A stretch of DNA of 64,000 nucleotides from an uncultured Hyphomicrobiales bacterium (lineage in GTDB: Bacteria > Pseudomonadota > Alphaproteobacteria > Rhizobiales > Ancalomicrobiaceae): the NCBI GenBank assembly GCA_903930435.1, contig CAIYYN010000008.1, positions 124,001 to 188,000 of the forward strand. Direction: 5' to 3'. A program made the translations under genes and the position numbers. Shown piece after piece: positions 39,010-48,968 of the stretch. The notes below the pieces were generated by a model. That model did no database searches. It was not told the origin of the DNA and saw only the letters and a program-made list of their open reading frames with translations. Position 1 is the stretch's first letter. Every line of letters begins with the position of its first letter.

Positions 39010-39128
39010 TTGATGGAATCTCAGGGAATCAGGGGGTTTATACGGATCTTTTTCAAGATCAGAGACTGATTACATATGTGCATGGAGACCGACGCTTGAT
39101 CGGCATCCATGACCAGAGGAACCAGCTC

Positions 39129-39857
39129 ATGCTGATCGTCGTCAATTCCATGACGGGCTATGCCATTGAGGCAACCGACGGTCGCCTCGGTACGCTCTCG
39201 GATCTGTTATTTGATGACCAAACCTGGCGCGGTCGCTGGCTCGTTGTTGATACCGGCAATTGGCTGGACCGCAAGCGGGTGCTGATCCACCCCTCGGCAT
39301 TCAACTCAGTCGATCACGACGCTCGCATTCTCTATGTGGATCTGACGCGGGATCAGGTCCAAGCCAGCCCACCGATCAGCGATCATCTGCCAATCACACG
39401 CGAAACAGAGCGGTCTCAATTCGACTATTACAGCTGGGATCCTTATTGGGGCACTCAATCCGTTGGAATAGTCCCAGGTGGCGGCCCCATCGTGGAGGAT
39501 GCAAGGCTTCAGGATGGACCCGACCCAAACCTGCGCAGTGCCGAGGATATCAACAATTACCACATTGTCGCCAGAGATGGTAATATCGGCCACCTCGATA
39601 CCATGCTTGTCGATGATACAAGCTTTCAAATTGACTCGCTGATCCTTAATACAAGCGACTGGTGGAGTGGCCAGACCGTGCTCGTCTCAACGGGCAAAGT
39701 CACCAGCTTCAACGCACATGACCGTTTGATCCGCATTGCGATGACACGCGCACAAATCAAAACGAGCCCGAACTGGGACCCGTCTCGCATCGTGGCCGCA
39801 GAAATTGCCGCCGGTCAGACCGATCATCAGGTCTGGCCCGGCAATCGAAGTCGCTGA
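39129..39857 (+). CDS. Protein with two PRC-barrel domains
   Basis: A 242-residue protein with two similar PRC-barrel units: GYAIEATDGRLGTLSDLLFD (about residues 9-75) and YHIVARDGNIGHLDTMLVDD (about 147-215), each followed by a Trp-rich strand and a VLI/VLV stretch. PRC barrels occur in photosynthetic reaction centre H subunits and in stress-linked bacterial proteins; the role here is unknown. The ATG at 39129 has AGAGGA eight bases upstream; the frame is open back to a TTG inside dnaE2 but that is unlikely. It lies 119 bases after dnaE2 and probably has its own promoter. Confidence 0.85.
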   Translation: MLIVVNSMTGYAIEATDGRLGTLSDLLFDDQTWRGRWLVVDTGNWLDRKRVLIHPSAFNSVDHDARILYVDLTRDQVQASPPISDHLPITRETERSQFDYYSWDPYWGTQSVGIVPGGGPIVEDARLQDGPDPNLRSAEDINNYHIVARDGNIGHLDTMLVDDTSFQIDSLILNTSDWWSGQTVLVSTGKVTSFNAHDRLIRIAMTRAQIKTSPNWDPSRIVAAEIAAGQTDHQVWPGNRSR

Positions 39858-42032
39858 TCAAGCCGATTTCAGGCTTGTGTTCATCAGCGGCAGATCACGG
39901 ACCCGCTTGCCCGTCGCGTTGTAGATCGCATTCAGCACGGCCGGTGCCGCAACGGCAATTGTCGGTTCGCCGACGCCGCCCCAGAAACCGCCCGACGGCA
40001 TGACAATGCACTCGACCTCGGGCATTTCGTCGATCCGGATGACATTGTAGGTGTCGAAATTGCTTTCGACGACCGCGCCATCCTTGATCGTCAGTCCACC
40101 ATAGATCATGGCCGACAGTCCGTAGACGAAGGAGCCCGCAATCTGCCGCTCGATCTGTGCCGGGTTGACCGCATAGCCGCAATCGGTGGCCGCGACGATC
40201 TTGTGGATCGTCAGCTTGCCCGCCGGCGAGACGGAAACCTCTGCACAAGCCGCAACATAGGAGCCAAAGCCCATGATCTGGGCGATGCCATGGAAGCGGC
40301 CCTTGGGTGGCTTGCCGTAATTGGCGCGTTCGGCGACAGCGTCGAGAACGGCCCGTGACTTGCCTGTCAGCATCTTGCGGCGAAACGCGAGCGGATCCTG
40401 GCCCGAGGCGTGGGCCAGTTCATCCATGAAGCTTTCGACGTAGACGGCATTCTGGTTGAGGTTCACGCCGCGCCAGTAACCGGGCAGGAGATGCGTGTTG
40501 CGCATCGCATGATCGATCAGCAGGTTCGGTATGGCATAGGTGAACTTGCCCTCGGCACCCGCGCCGTTCAGGCCCTGGAACACGCCCATATCGATCTCCG
40601 GCGGCTTACCGGGCGTGAAGGATGCCCGGATCGACTGACCAGATATCCGCATGTGCATGCCGACGAGATTGCCGTCCTTGTCCAGTCCCGCCTTGAATTT
40701 CGCCTGCGTGATCGGATGATAGCGGCCATGCGCCATATCCTCTTCGCGCGACCAGATCAGCTTGACCGGAACGCCCGGCATCTGCTTGGCGATCGTCACG
40801 GCCTGGCCGACATAATCGGAAAAGCCGCGTCGACCAAAGCCACCGCCAAGAATCGTCTTGTGCACGTCGCAGGCGCTGAGCGGCAAGCCTGACGCATCCG
40901 CCGCCGCCTGCAACGCCGCTTCGCCATTCTGGGTCGGGCACCAGACTTCGCATTTGTCAGCGGTGACCAGCGCGGTGGCGTTCATGGGTTCCATGGTCGC
41001 ATGATGCTGGAACGGGAAGCTGTAGACCGCTTCGATCGTCTTTGCCGCACCCGCAATCGCACCGCTGGCATCGCCCGTCTTGACGCCCACGAAGGCATCA
41101 GAAGCGTCGAGACCACCTGCGAGTTCGGCGTGGATCGAGGCGGAGGAGACCTTCGCATTCGGCCCGAAATCCCAGTCCATCGGCAGGGCTTCGAGGGCCG
41201 TCTTGGCGTTCCAGTAGGTATCGGCGATCACGGCAACACCGGTCTTGCCAACGGGCACGACCTTTTTCACGCCGCGCATATCCGCGACCTTTGTCGCGTC
41301 AAAACTCTTCAGTGTACCACCCTGAACCGGACAATCCCGGACCGCCGCAACCAGCATGCCGGGCAGGGTGATATCGATGCCATAGATGAGCTTGCCGGTC
41401 AGCTTGTCGAGCGTATCCAGCCGCTTGACGCCCTTGCCGATCAGCGTCCAGTCCTTCGGATCTTTCAGCACGATGGACGTTGGCGGCGTGACCTTGGCAG
41501 CCTCTTCGGCTACTGCGCCAAACGTCAGGGTGCGTCCGGTTGGCGTATGCGTGATGACGCTATTGGCGGCCTTGCACTCGGAGACCGGCACATTCCAGCG
41601 GTTGGCTGCAGCCTGAACCAGCATCATGCGCGCGGCTGCACCACCCTGCCGGACGTATTCCTGGCTATCGCGAATGCCGCGACTGCCGCCGGTCGAGAAA
41701 TTGCCCCAGACCCGCTTGCGGGCGAAATTCTGGCCGGGCGTCGGGAATTCGGTGGAGACCTTGGACCAGTCGCATTCGAGTTCTTCGGCGGCCAATTGAG
41801 CGAGGCCCGTCAGCGAACCCTGACCCATCTCGGATCGGGCAATCCGGATGATCACGCTGTCGTCCGGCTTGATCACGATCCACGCATTGACTTCCGGCGC
41901 CTGCTCGGCAGCTTCGGCATCTGCGACAGGAATGGAAAATCCGAGCGACAGACCGGCAATGCCGGCGGCGGTTCCGCCGAGGAAAAGACGGCGTGACGGC
42001 TTCAAGGCTGGGGTCTTGAGATGTTGGTTCAT
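39858..42032 (-). CDS. Molybdopterin-binding oxidoreductase large subunit, IorB type
   Basis: A 724-residue periplasmic subunit of the xanthine oxidase superfamily, isoquinoline 1-oxidoreductase beta/aldehyde dehydrogenase type. The N-terminus has a twin-arginine signal (SRRLFLGGTAAG). Segments such as FSTGGSRGIRDSQEY, HHATMEPMNATA, GGGFGRRGFSDYVGQA and GGFWGGVGEPTIAVAAP hold the cofactor and the active-site glutamate region (VGEPTIA). It works with the 2Fe-2S subunit encoded upstream; no FAD subunit is present, so a cytochrome is the likely electron acceptor. ATG at 42032 has GGGAGA upstream; GTG at 42053 is the alternative. Confidence 0.9.
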   Translation of the reverse strand: MNQHLKTPALKPSRRLFLGGTAAGIAGLSLGFSIPVADAEAAEQAPEVNAWIVIKPDDSVIIRIARSEMGQGSLTGLAQLAAEELECDWSKVSTEFPTPGQNFARKRVWGNFSTGGSRGIRDSQEYVRQGGAAARMMLVQAAANRWNVPVSECKAANSVITHTPTGRTLTFGAVAEEAAKVTPPTSIVLKDPKDWTLIGKGVKRLDTLDKLTGKLIYGIDITLPGMLVAAVRDCPVQGGTLKSFDATKVADMRGVKKVVPVGKTGVAVIADTYWNAKTALEALPMDWDFGPNAKVSSASIHAELAGGLDASDAFVGVKTGDASGAIAGAAKTIEAVYSFPFQHHATMEPMNATALVTADKCEVWCPTQNGEAALQAAADASGLPLSACDVHKTILGGGFGRRGFSDYVGQAVTIAKQMPGVPVKLIWSREEDMAHGRYHPITQAKFKAGLDKDGNLVGMHMRISGQSIRASFTPGKPPEIDMGVFQGLNGAGAEGKFTYAIPNLLIDHAMRNTHLLPGYWRGVNLNQNAVYVESFMDELAHASGQDPLAFRRKMLTGKSRAVLDAVAERANYGKPPKGRFHGIAQIMGFGSYVAACAEVSVSPAGKLTIHKIVAATDCGYAVNPAQIERQIAGSFVYGLSAMIYGGLTIKDGAVVESNFDTYNVIRIDEMPEVECIVMPSGGFWGGVGEPTIAVAAPAVLNAIYNATGKRVRDLPLMNTSLKSA

Positions 42033-42049
42033 CTGGCGTCTCCCGTCAT

Positions 42050-42499
42050 TCACGCGTTGGCGGCGGCGTGGATTGCTGCGCGGATCTGGTTATAGGTTCC
42101 GCAGCGACAGATATTGGTCAGCGTCGCGTCGATATCCTCGTCGCTTGGCTTCGGGTTGGATTTCAGAAGCGCGGAAACCGCCATAATCATGCCGCTCTGG
42201 CAATAGCCGCATTGCGGTACGTCGCCTTCGAGCCAGGCCACTTGTACCTTGTTCAGTTGGCCGCGATCAGCAAGGCCTTCGATTGTGGTGACAGACTTGC
42301 CCGCAAGATCCGCCGCCGTCATCTGGCAAGACCGGGTCGCCTCACCATCAATGTGCACCGTGCAGGCCCCGCATTGGCCAATGCCGCAGCCGAACTTCGT
42401 GCCAGTCAGATGCAGGCTGTCACGCAGGACCCAAAGTAGCGGCGTCGCCGGGTCCACATCAACTTCGCGATCAACGCCATTGACCCTAAACTTGATCAT
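42050..42499 (-). CDS. 2Fe-2S subunit of molybdenum oxidoreductase, IorA type
   Basis: A 149-residue protein with two iron-sulfur clusters: the plant-ferredoxin type motif [18 protein letters not shown] with a further Cys in SCQM, and the helical C-terminal motif CGYCQSGM...CRCGTY. It passes electrons from the molybdenum subunit. The start at 42499 is set by GGGGAGAG; an upstream frame extension to 42580 is not supported. It is the first gene of the pair and ends 18 bases before the large subunit. Confidence 0.93.
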   Translation of the reverse strand: MIKFRVNGVDREVDVDPATPLLWVLRDSLHLTGTKFGCGIGQCGACTVHIDGEATRSCQMTAADLAGKSVTTIEGLADRGQLNKVQVAWLEGDVPQCGYCQSGMIMAVSALLKSNPKPSDEDIDATLTNICRCGTYNQIRAAIHAAANA

Positions 42500-42683
42500 G
42501 TCTCTCCCCGTTCGGCTTGGTGGAACTGTCGACGCCTCTCGAAAAGGCGCGCGAAATCGCTCCCGAATTGACGCGATCATAATCGAGTCTCGTGGCTGTG
42601 CAATTCACAAGTCAGAGATGAACCCTGTCAGCTACCTGTCATCTCGCTTGCAGCCATCGAGACGTACTGACAACAAGGGAGCA

Positions 42684-43913
42684 TCAATGCGCGTTATTGG
42701 CGAGGATCATGTTGCGGACGATGGGGTAAATCTGGCTTTCCCATTTGCGGCCTGAGAAGACGCCATAATGGCCGACGCCAGCCTGCATGTGATGGCGCTT
42801 CAGATAGGGGCGAAGTCCCTTGCAGAGGTCATGGGCGGCGACCGTCTGGCCAAGCGCGCAGATATCGTCGCGTTCGCCTTCGACCGTCAGCAAGGCGGTT
42901 TTCTTGATCGCGGCGGGACGAACCTTCTCGCCATGCCAGGTCAATTCACCCCTGGGCAACAGCGCATCCTGGAACACGTACTGCACGGTTTCGAGATAGA
43001 ATTCGGCGGGCAGATCGAGCACCGCGAAATACTCGTCGTAAAAGGTCTTGATGATCTCGGCCTTGTCGGTCTCACCGTTCGTCAGGTGAACGAAGAGATC
43101 CTGATGCGCCTTGACATGACGCTCCATGTTCATGGCCAGAAAGGCCGAGACTTGAACAAAGCCGGGATAGACCCTGCGTCCTGCGCCCTTGAGCCTGAAG
43201 GGCACGGTCGAGATCAGGTTTTGCTCGAACCATGACATCGGCTTGGACATGGCGAGTTCGTTGACCTTGGTCGGATTGATGCGCGTATCAACCGGGCCGG
43301 CCATCAGCGTCATGCTGGCGGGCTGCGCCGGGTTCTTGTGTTGCGCCATGATGGATGCGGCTACCAGTACCTGAACACAGGGCTGACAGACGGCGAGTAC
43401 GTGGCTGTTCGGGCCCAATGTCTCCAGAAAATCGATGATGTGATCGACGTACTCGTCAAACCCGAAGCGCCCGGCGCTGACGGGGATATCACGCCCATTG
43501 TGCCAGTCGGTGATGTAGACGTCGTGATCACTGAGCATGGTCTTCACGGTGCCGCGCAACAGGGTCGCGAAATGGCCCGACAGCGGCGCGACCACCAGCA
43601 CCTTCGGCTGCGGCAGCGCAACATCCTTGTGAAAATTCAGAAGGGTGCCAAACGGTGTTGATTTGACCACGCGCTCCGTCACCGGCACGGTCTCGTTGCC
43701 GACCAGCACGCTGTCGATGGCGTAGTCCGGACGGGTGTGGGTCAGGTGCGCCCGGCTGACAAGCTCAGCGCCCGCGATCATCTGGTTGACGAAGTCCGGC
43801 GTGTAACCATTGCTGAAGCGAGCGATTGTCCCGAACATCTGGCCGGATAGCTGCGCCCAGCCGCGCAGGGCATCCATCATATCGGTCTGCGCTTGGTAGG
43901 ACGAATAGATCAT
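42684..43913 (-). CDS. phaZ: Intracellular polyhydroxybutyrate depolymerase
   Basis: A 409-residue cytoplasmic enzyme that breaks down stored PHB granules. It has an alpha/beta-hydrolase core and the PHB_depo_C domain. The nucleophile is a cysteine, probably Cys176 or Cys179 in LAVCQPCVQVL, as in Cupriavidus PhaZ1 where a Cys replaces the usual Ser. The other triad members are probably in VEGERDDICA and VGHYGVFSGRKW. The ATG at 43913 (MIYSSYQAQ) matches the family; the frame is open 24 codons further up. It is divergent from the glutathione transferase gene. Confidence 0.94.
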   Translation of the reverse strand: MIYSSYQAQTDMMDALRGWAQLSGQMFGTIARFSNGYTPDFVNQMIAGAELVSRAHLTHTRPDYAIDSVLVGNETVPVTERVVKSTPFGTLLNFHKDVALPQPKVLVVAPLSGHFATLLRGTVKTMLSDHDVYITDWHNGRDIPVSAGRFGFDEYVDHIIDFLETLGPNSHVLAVCQPCVQVLVAASIMAQHKNPAQPASMTLMAGPVDTRINPTKVNELAMSKPMSWFEQNLISTVPFRLKGAGRRVYPGFVQVSAFLAMNMERHVKAHQDLFVHLTNGETDKAEIIKTFYDEYFAVLDLPAEFYLETVQYVFQDALLPRGELTWHGEKVRPAAIKKTALLTVEGERDDICALGQTVAAHDLCKGLRPYLKRHHMQAGVGHYGVFSGRKWESQIYPIVRNMILANNAH

Positions 43914-44083
43914 CGGTGCGATCCTGGACCACGAAGCTGGCGAGAGCGGAGGCTCAAACCACTGCAGCGCGGAAACTTGTAGCAAAAGTTAGTGCAAATC
44001 CGGTTACCCAGCGAGCGAATTCTGCGGTACACATAAAGCGCGTCGAATTTCGCGGAGTCGATTGCAAAACGGGAGAATTCAGC

Positions 44084-44740
44084 ATGGCAACGGCCACCTT
44101 GGCGATCTCCAGCAAGAATTATTCGTCCTGGTCGTTGCGCGGCTGGCTCCTGTGCCGGATGGCGGGGCTGGATTTTACCGAAGAGGTTCGCGGTGCAGAC
44201 GATGCCGCCTCGCGCGCGGAGCTGCTGCTGCTGTCGCCCTCGTTCCTGACGCCGTCTCTGAGCCATGAGGGTGCAAAGGTCTGGGATACCCTCGCAATTG
44301 CAGAATATCTGAACGAGCTGAAGCCCGAGGCTGGTTTGTTTCCGGCAGATCGCATCATGCGCGCGCATTGTCGGGCAATTTCTGGCGAAATGCATTCGGG
44401 CTTTGCCAATCTTCGGTCCGCCCTGCCGATGAACCTGCGGGCGCATTTTCCGGGCTTCAAGATCTGGAGCGGCGCACTTCCGGATATCGATCGCATCACG
44501 ACCATCTGGACGGAATGTCTCTCGGCTTACGGCGGCCCGTTCCTGTTTGGTGCCAAGCCAACAGTCGCCGACGCAATGTACGCGCCGGTCGCCGCACGCT
44601 TTGCGACCTACGACGTGAAGCTCGACCCGGTCTGTTCCGGATATTGCAAAACGATCATGAACTGGGCACCGCTTGTGGAGTGGATCACTGCCGCGAAATC
44701 AGAGCCGGATGATATCGAGGAACTCGATGTCGAATTCTGA
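44084..44740 (+). CDS. Glutathione S-transferase
   Basis: A 218-residue cytosolic GST. The N-terminal thioredoxin-like domain starts ATLAISSKNYSSWSLRGWLL, where the SSWSLR stretch supplies the glutathione-activating Ser/Tyr region, and continues to VWDTLAIAEYL. The helical C-terminal domain contains FGAKPTVADAMYAPVAARF, the N-capping box of the family. The substrate is unknown. GGGAGA lies eight bases before the ATG. Transcription diverges from phaZ across a 170-base gap. Confidence 0.9.
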   Translation: MATATLAISSKNYSSWSLRGWLLCRMAGLDFTEEVRGADDAASRAELLLLSPSFLTPSLSHEGAKVWDTLAIAEYLNELKPEAGLFPADRIMRAHCRAISGEMHSGFANLRSALPMNLRAHFPGFKIWSGALPDIDRITTIWTECLSAYGGPFLFGAKPTVADAMYAPVAARFATYDVKLDPVCSGYCKTIMNWAPLVEWITAAKSEPDDIEELDVEF

Positions 44741-44821
44741 CGCTCTAAACTAACCGACACATGAATCTGCGATCAGCTGGTTGAAGGGACTGTCCCCAAA
44801 CCACATCCCGGAGGCGTCTCC

Positions 44822-46111
44822 ATGAGTGAGACCGACGAGACACCGCGTGAAAGCGGATTTCTGAAGCAGATCAAGCGCCTGTTTCTGCATCTTGGTCCCG
44901 GATTGATCACTGGTGCGGCAGACGACGACCCGAGCGGCATCGCAACCTACAGTCAGGCCGGTGCCCAGTTTGGCGTCAATATGCTTTGGTCTGTTGTCAT
45001 CACTTATCCCTTGATGACCGCCATTCAGACGATATGTGCCCGCATTGGCCGCGTGACCGGCAAGGGCTTGGGGGCCAATATGGCTGCCATCATGCCGCGC
45101 TGGCTCGTCACGATCCTGGTCATGCTTCTCTTTGTCGCCAACGTCGTGAATATCGGTGCCGATCTGGCCGCAATGGGCGCTGCTGCGCGGCTTGTCGTCG
45201 GGGGGAACGAGGTTTTTTACGCCATCGCATTCGCAATCCTGTCGCTGATTGCGCAGGTCTGGATTCCCTATGATTCCTATGTCCATGTACTGAAATGGCT
45301 GACAATGGCGCTGTTTGCCTATGTCGGTGTGCTGTTCACCGTGCATATCGACTGGCTGGCAGTGGCTGAGGGCACCGTCTGGCCAAAGCTTGTCTGGAAC
45401 CGGGATGCATTCACGGTGATCGTGGCCGTGTTCGGCACCACGATCAGCCCATACCTATTTTTCTGGCAGACGGCGGAGGAGGTCGAAGATACGGACCTGA
45501 AGGCAAATGACGGGCCCCTACTGGCGTTTCCAGATGAAGCTCCAGCGGAACTGGACCGTATCGCGACCGACAATTACGTCGGCATGGGATATTCTAATCT
45601 CATTGCTTTTTTCATCGTTCTGACGACTGCGGTTACCCTGAACAAGGCCGGTATCACCGACATCCAGACGTCGGCGCAAGCTGCCGAAGCGTTGAGGCCA
45701 ATCGCCGGGGAATTTGCCTTTCTGCTATTCAGCCTCGGGATTCTCGGGACCGGACTGCTGGCTTTGCCCGTTCTGACGGGATCGTCGGCCTATGCGATCG
45801 GCGATGTACTGGGCTGGAAGATTGGGTTGGAACAGACGCTTTCCAATGCCAAGGCCTTCTACGCCGTCATCGGGCTCGGCTATGGTCTGGGGCTGCTGAT
45901 GCTTGTCTTGCCCATCGATCCGATCAAGGCGTTGTTCTGGAGCGCGGTGTTGAATGGCGTGATAGCGGTGCCCCTGATGGTGGCGATCATGCTTGTCGTT
46001 TCAAATCGTGCCCATCTCGGCAAATTTGTCGCACCGCCGGTTCTCGCTGCCTTTGGTTGGCTGGCGACAGCCGTCATGGCCGCTGCCGCTATTTCGATGC
46101 TTGTGTTGTGA
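44822..46111 (+). CDS. Nramp-like divalent metal transporter, second copy
   Basis: A 429-residue inner membrane protein with about eleven hydrophobic segments. Helix 1 reads GAADDDPSGIATYSQAG, in place of the classical DPGN, and the helix-6 region reads TTISPYLFFWQTAEEVEDTD, where the metal-selecting Met and His of classical Nramp are absent. It therefore belongs to a divergent clade and may carry magnesium or another hard ion, or have lost metal selectivity. It is shorter than the first Nramp-like protein and lacks its N-terminal tail. GGAGGCG precedes the ATG. Confidence 0.85.
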   Translation: MSETDETPRESGFLKQIKRLFLHLGPGLITGAADDDPSGIATYSQAGAQFGVNMLWSVVITYPLMTAIQTICARIGRVTGKGLGANMAAIMPRWLVTILVMLLFVANVVNIGADLAAMGAAARLVVGGNEVFYAIAFAILSLIAQVWIPYDSYVHVLKWLTMALFAYVGVLFTVHIDWLAVAEGTVWPKLVWNRDAFTVIVAVFGTTISPYLFFWQTAEEVEDTDLKANDGPLLAFPDEAPAELDRIATDNYVGMGYSNLIAFFIVLTTAVTLNKAGITDIQTSAQAAEALRPIAGEFAFLLFSLGILGTGLLALPVLTGSSAYAIGDVLGWKIGLEQTLSNAKAFYAVIGLGYGLGLLMLVLPIDPIKALFWSAVLNGVIAVPLMVAIMLVVSNRAHLGKFVAPPVLAAFGWLATAVMAAAAISMLVL

Positions 46112-46244
46112 CGAAGTCCGAACAGAAATCCCGCATCGGAAACAGAGGTGTGACTAACCCCGCTTTTGCGAAACTCTTCACCTGCACAAGATCTTGAAGC
46201 CGTATAAGATTGTATTGAGATAGTGATATTTGACGGGGGCTTGC

Positions 46245-47231
46245 ATGCAAATCGGGATGGTCGGGCTTGGTCGCATGGGTGGCAACATGGTGCGTCGGCT
46301 CATGCTCAGGGGGCACGACTGTGTCGTGTTCGACCGGGCTGAGGCTGCTGTTGAAGCACTGGCACAAGAGGGCGCGACGGCGTCAGGAAGCCTCGAGGAA
46401 TTGGCGGGCAAGCTGAGCGCGCCGCGCATTGTGTGGATCATGCTGCCCGCAGGTCCAATCACGGAATCAACAATCACGGAACTGGTTCCGCATCTGGAAT
46501 CCGGCGATATCATCATCGACGGCGGCAACGGCTTCTACAAGGACGATGTTCGCCGCGCGCAAGAACTGAAGGCGCTTGGCATTCACTATGTCGATTGCGG
46601 AACGTCCGGCGGCGTCTGGGGTCTGGAGCGTGGCTATTGCCTGATGTATGGCGGCGAAAAGGCCGTCGTTGATCATCTCGATCCAATCTTTGACGCGCTG
46701 TCGCCCGGTACCGGCGATATTCCGAAAACGCGGGGACGCGAGGGCAGGGCGGCGCAAGTGGAGCGCGGCTACCTGCATTGCGGCCCGGTCGGCTCCGGGC
46801 GCTTTGCCAAGATGATCCATAACGGCATCGAATACGGCATGATGCAGGCCTACGCCGAAGGCATGGAGATTCTGGCTGAAGCCGGCAAGCATGGCGTCGA
46901 GGATCAGGCCGGGTTCGATTTCGATCTGGCCGATGTCGCCGAAGTCTGGCGTCGGGGCAGCGTCGTGACCTCGTGGCTGCTGGATCTGACCGCGTCTGCT
47001 CTGGCCCTCGATCCGGGCTTGCAGAACTATTCGGGCTATGTCGACGACAGCGGTGAAGGTCGCTGGACGATCATGGCTGCGATTGAGCAGGCCGTTCCTG
47101 CCGATGTTCTGTCGGCTGCACTCTATACCCGCTTCCGGTCACGCCAGACCGACCGAACCTCCGACAAGCTGCTCTCAGCCATGCGCAAGGGCTTCGGCGG
47201 ACATCTCGAGCAAAAGCCCGGCGGAAAGTAA
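46245..47231 (+). CDS. gnd: 6-phosphogluconate dehydrogenase, short NAD type
   Basis: A 328-residue enzyme that oxidatively decarboxylates 6-phosphogluconate to ribulose 5-phosphate. The nucleotide motif is [11 protein letters not shown]; the substrate loop is [20 protein letters not shown], and the catalytic lysine lies in [20 protein letters not shown]. The length near 330 marks the short, often NAD-preferring type, unlike the 470-residue Gnd of enterobacteria. ATG at 46245 has ACGGGGG upstream. Confidence 0.93.
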   Translation: MQIGMVGLGRMGGNMVRRLMLRGHDCVVFDRAEAAVEALAQEGATASGSLEELAGKLSAPRIVWIMLPAGPITESTITELVPHLESGDIIIDGGNGFYKDDVRRAQELKALGIHYVDCGTSGGVWGLERGYCLMYGGEKAVVDHLDPIFDALSPGTGDIPKTRGREGRAAQVERGYLHCGPVGSGRFAKMIHNGIEYGMMQAYAEGMEILAEAGKHGVEDQAGFDFDLADVAEVWRRGSVVTSWLLDLTASALALDPGLQNYSGYVDDSGEGRWTIMAAIEQAVPADVLSAALYTRFRSRQTDRTSDKLLSAMRKGFGGHLEQKPGGK

Positions 47232-47374
47232 CCGTCGTGCTTTTGCCATGATTGCCGGGGCCGGCGAGAGATCGAATATTCAGCGAAATCTCGTTGCCTC
47301 CGAGCATTTCAATCAAAAAACAGGGGTTCGAGCTTTAAGCCAAAGGCCAATTGCTGGTCATAAATTGAGCGAAA

Positions 47375-47403
47375 TTGACGCTCAAACTTGCTTCCTGATG
47401 TAT
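47375..47403 (+). promoter_or_regulatory. Possible sigma-70-type promoter
   Basis: TTGACG (47375-47380) and ATGTAT (47398-47403) are spaced by 17 bases, 38 bases before the SH3 protein start, in an AT-rich gap. The -35 box is strong and the -10 box is weak. Confidence 0.35.
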
Positions 47404-47441
47404 TTTAAAAGACGTTACAATTTACTTAGGGAGATTTCACC

Positions 47442-48197
47442 ATGGCCAGTCCTCGGTTTCTCGCATTTACCGTCACCTTTTTACTGGGGACGGTCAGTCT
47501 GACGGTTGCGGCATCGGCGTCAGATGGTGTGGCACTTCGATCGGGCACGCTACGCTCCGGTCCCGGCGTTGACTATCCGGCTGTCGATCACATCTCAGGC
47601 GGAGACGATCTGCAAATTTTCGGTTGTGTCAGTGACTACAGCTGGTGTGATGTGTCGAATGACGAGTCCCGGGGCTGGTTTCCGGGGTCGCGGATCGGGT
47701 TCGATGAAAATGGCGATACGGTGGTCCTGTCAGATGATGGGCCGTCTTTAGGGATCGGCATCATTGGCTATGACGCCGGGATCTACTGGGATACCCATTA
47801 CCGTGGCCGCCCGTTTTATCGTCAGCGTCAGAGATGGGTCGCTTACGGAAACGTTCATTCACGTTATCGTGGACCGGTCATCAGTCCATTGGTGGGAAGC
47901 GCGCGGGGACGAAACCCGCCACCACCACCGACCAACTATCAGCGGCCTTACGTAGCACCACAGGGAAACAACCGTGGCCCCGGTGTGACGCCGAACTATG
48001 TGCGGCCCGTTCCGCCACCTGTGGCAACCGTGCACAACCCGCCACCCGTTCATAACTGGCATCCTCCTGTGAACACCGCGCCGGTCAGAACTCATAACCC
48101 ACCGCCGCCGGCAAACCATTCTGCGCCCCCCGCCAATGCGCCGCGTCGCGGTGCGCCGCCTTGGCTACCGGACGACGCCAATCAGCATCACAAATGA
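47442..48197 (+). CDS. Exported SH3b-domain protein with proline-rich tail
   Basis: A 251-residue protein with a signal peptide (about residues 1-27, ending ASA), a bacterial SH3 domain (about 28-90: VALRSGTLRSGPGVDYPAV, WCDVSNDESRGWFPGSRI) and a low-complexity tail rich in Pro, Asn and His with repeated NPPPP-like units. Such proteins are thought to bind cell-wall or surface components. AGGGAGA precedes the ATG. The tail looks expanded by simple repeats. Function unknown. Confidence 0.85.
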   Translation: MASPRFLAFTVTFLLGTVSLTVAASASDGVALRSGTLRSGPGVDYPAVDHISGGDDLQIFGCVSDYSWCDVSNDESRGWFPGSRIGFDENGDTVVLSDDGPSLGIGIIGYDAGIYWDTHYRGRPFYRQRQRWVAYGNVHSRYRGPVISPLVGSARGRNPPPPPTNYQRPYVAPQGNNRGPGVTPNYVRPVPPPVATVHNPPPVHNWHPPVNTAPVRTHNPPPPANHSAPPANAPRRGAPPWLPDDANQHHK

Positions 48198-48368
48198 CGT
48201 AATAATCGCGCTTCTGGCGATGATTGTTCGCACCAGGGCGACAATGCGTTCGGATAAGTGAGTCTACGCACTGCGATCCGGGTACAATATGGTGCCGGTG
48301 GATCGCGGGCGTTCGCGATTGCCTGCCGAAGCCGCACGCTGGCTGACACATAATGATAGGGAATTCAG

Positions 48369-48968
48369 ATGGCTAAAGTTCTGGTACTTTACTATTCCTC
48401 CTACGGACATCTCGAGACGATGGCAAACGCTGTGGCGGAAGGTGCACGTTCAACCGGCGCGACCGTCGACATCAAGCGTGTGCCGGAAACCGTTCCGGAA
48501 GAGATCGCCAAGGGGGCCCACTTCAAGCTTGATCAGGCTGCTCCTATCGCCAAGGTCGAGGATCTCGCTGAGTATGACGCGATCATCATTGGCGCGCCGA
48601 CCCGTTTTGGTCGTCTGGCGTCACAGATGGCGGCATTCCTCGATCAGGCCGGTGGGCTCTGGTTCCGTGGTGCGCTGCATGGCAAAGTTGGCTCGGTCTT
48701 CACATCGACGGCGACCCAGCACGGTGGTCAGGAAACCACGCTCTTCTCGTTGATCACCAACATGCTGCATTTCGGTCTGGTGATCGTTGGTCTCGATTAT
48801 GGCTTCGGCGGTCAGATGTCGCTGACAGAAGTGACCGGTGGCAGCCCCTATGGCGCGACGACAATTTCGGGCGGCGACGGGTCGCGTCAGCCGAGCGAAA
48901 ACGAGCTGGCGGGTGCCCGTTATCAGGGTGAACGCGTTGCCCGGATCGCTGCCAAACTGGTCGGCTGA
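48369..48968 (+). CDS. wrbA: NAD(P)H:quinone oxidoreductase WrbA
   Basis: A 199-residue flavodoxin-like enzyme that reduces quinones by two electrons with NAD(P)H and FMN. FMN-binding stretches are [20 protein letters not shown] and [31 protein letters not shown] is the WrbA-specific end. It ends inside the coding sequence of the convergent LysR gene (46-base overlap). Confidence 0.97.
   Translation: MAKVLVLYYSSYGHLETMANAVAEGARSTGATVDIKRVPETVPEEIAKGAHFKLDQAAPIAKVEDLAEYDAIIIGAPTRFGRLASQMAAFLDQAGGLWFRGALHGKVGSVFTSTATQHGGQETTLFSLITNMLHFGLVIVGLDYGFGGQMSLTEVTGGSPYGATTISGGDGSRQPSENELAGARYQGERVARIAAKLVG

Noticed and set aside
41001-41996. 331-codon frame opposite the molybdenum subunit
   Set aside because: Shadow of a long GC-rich gene without start signal.
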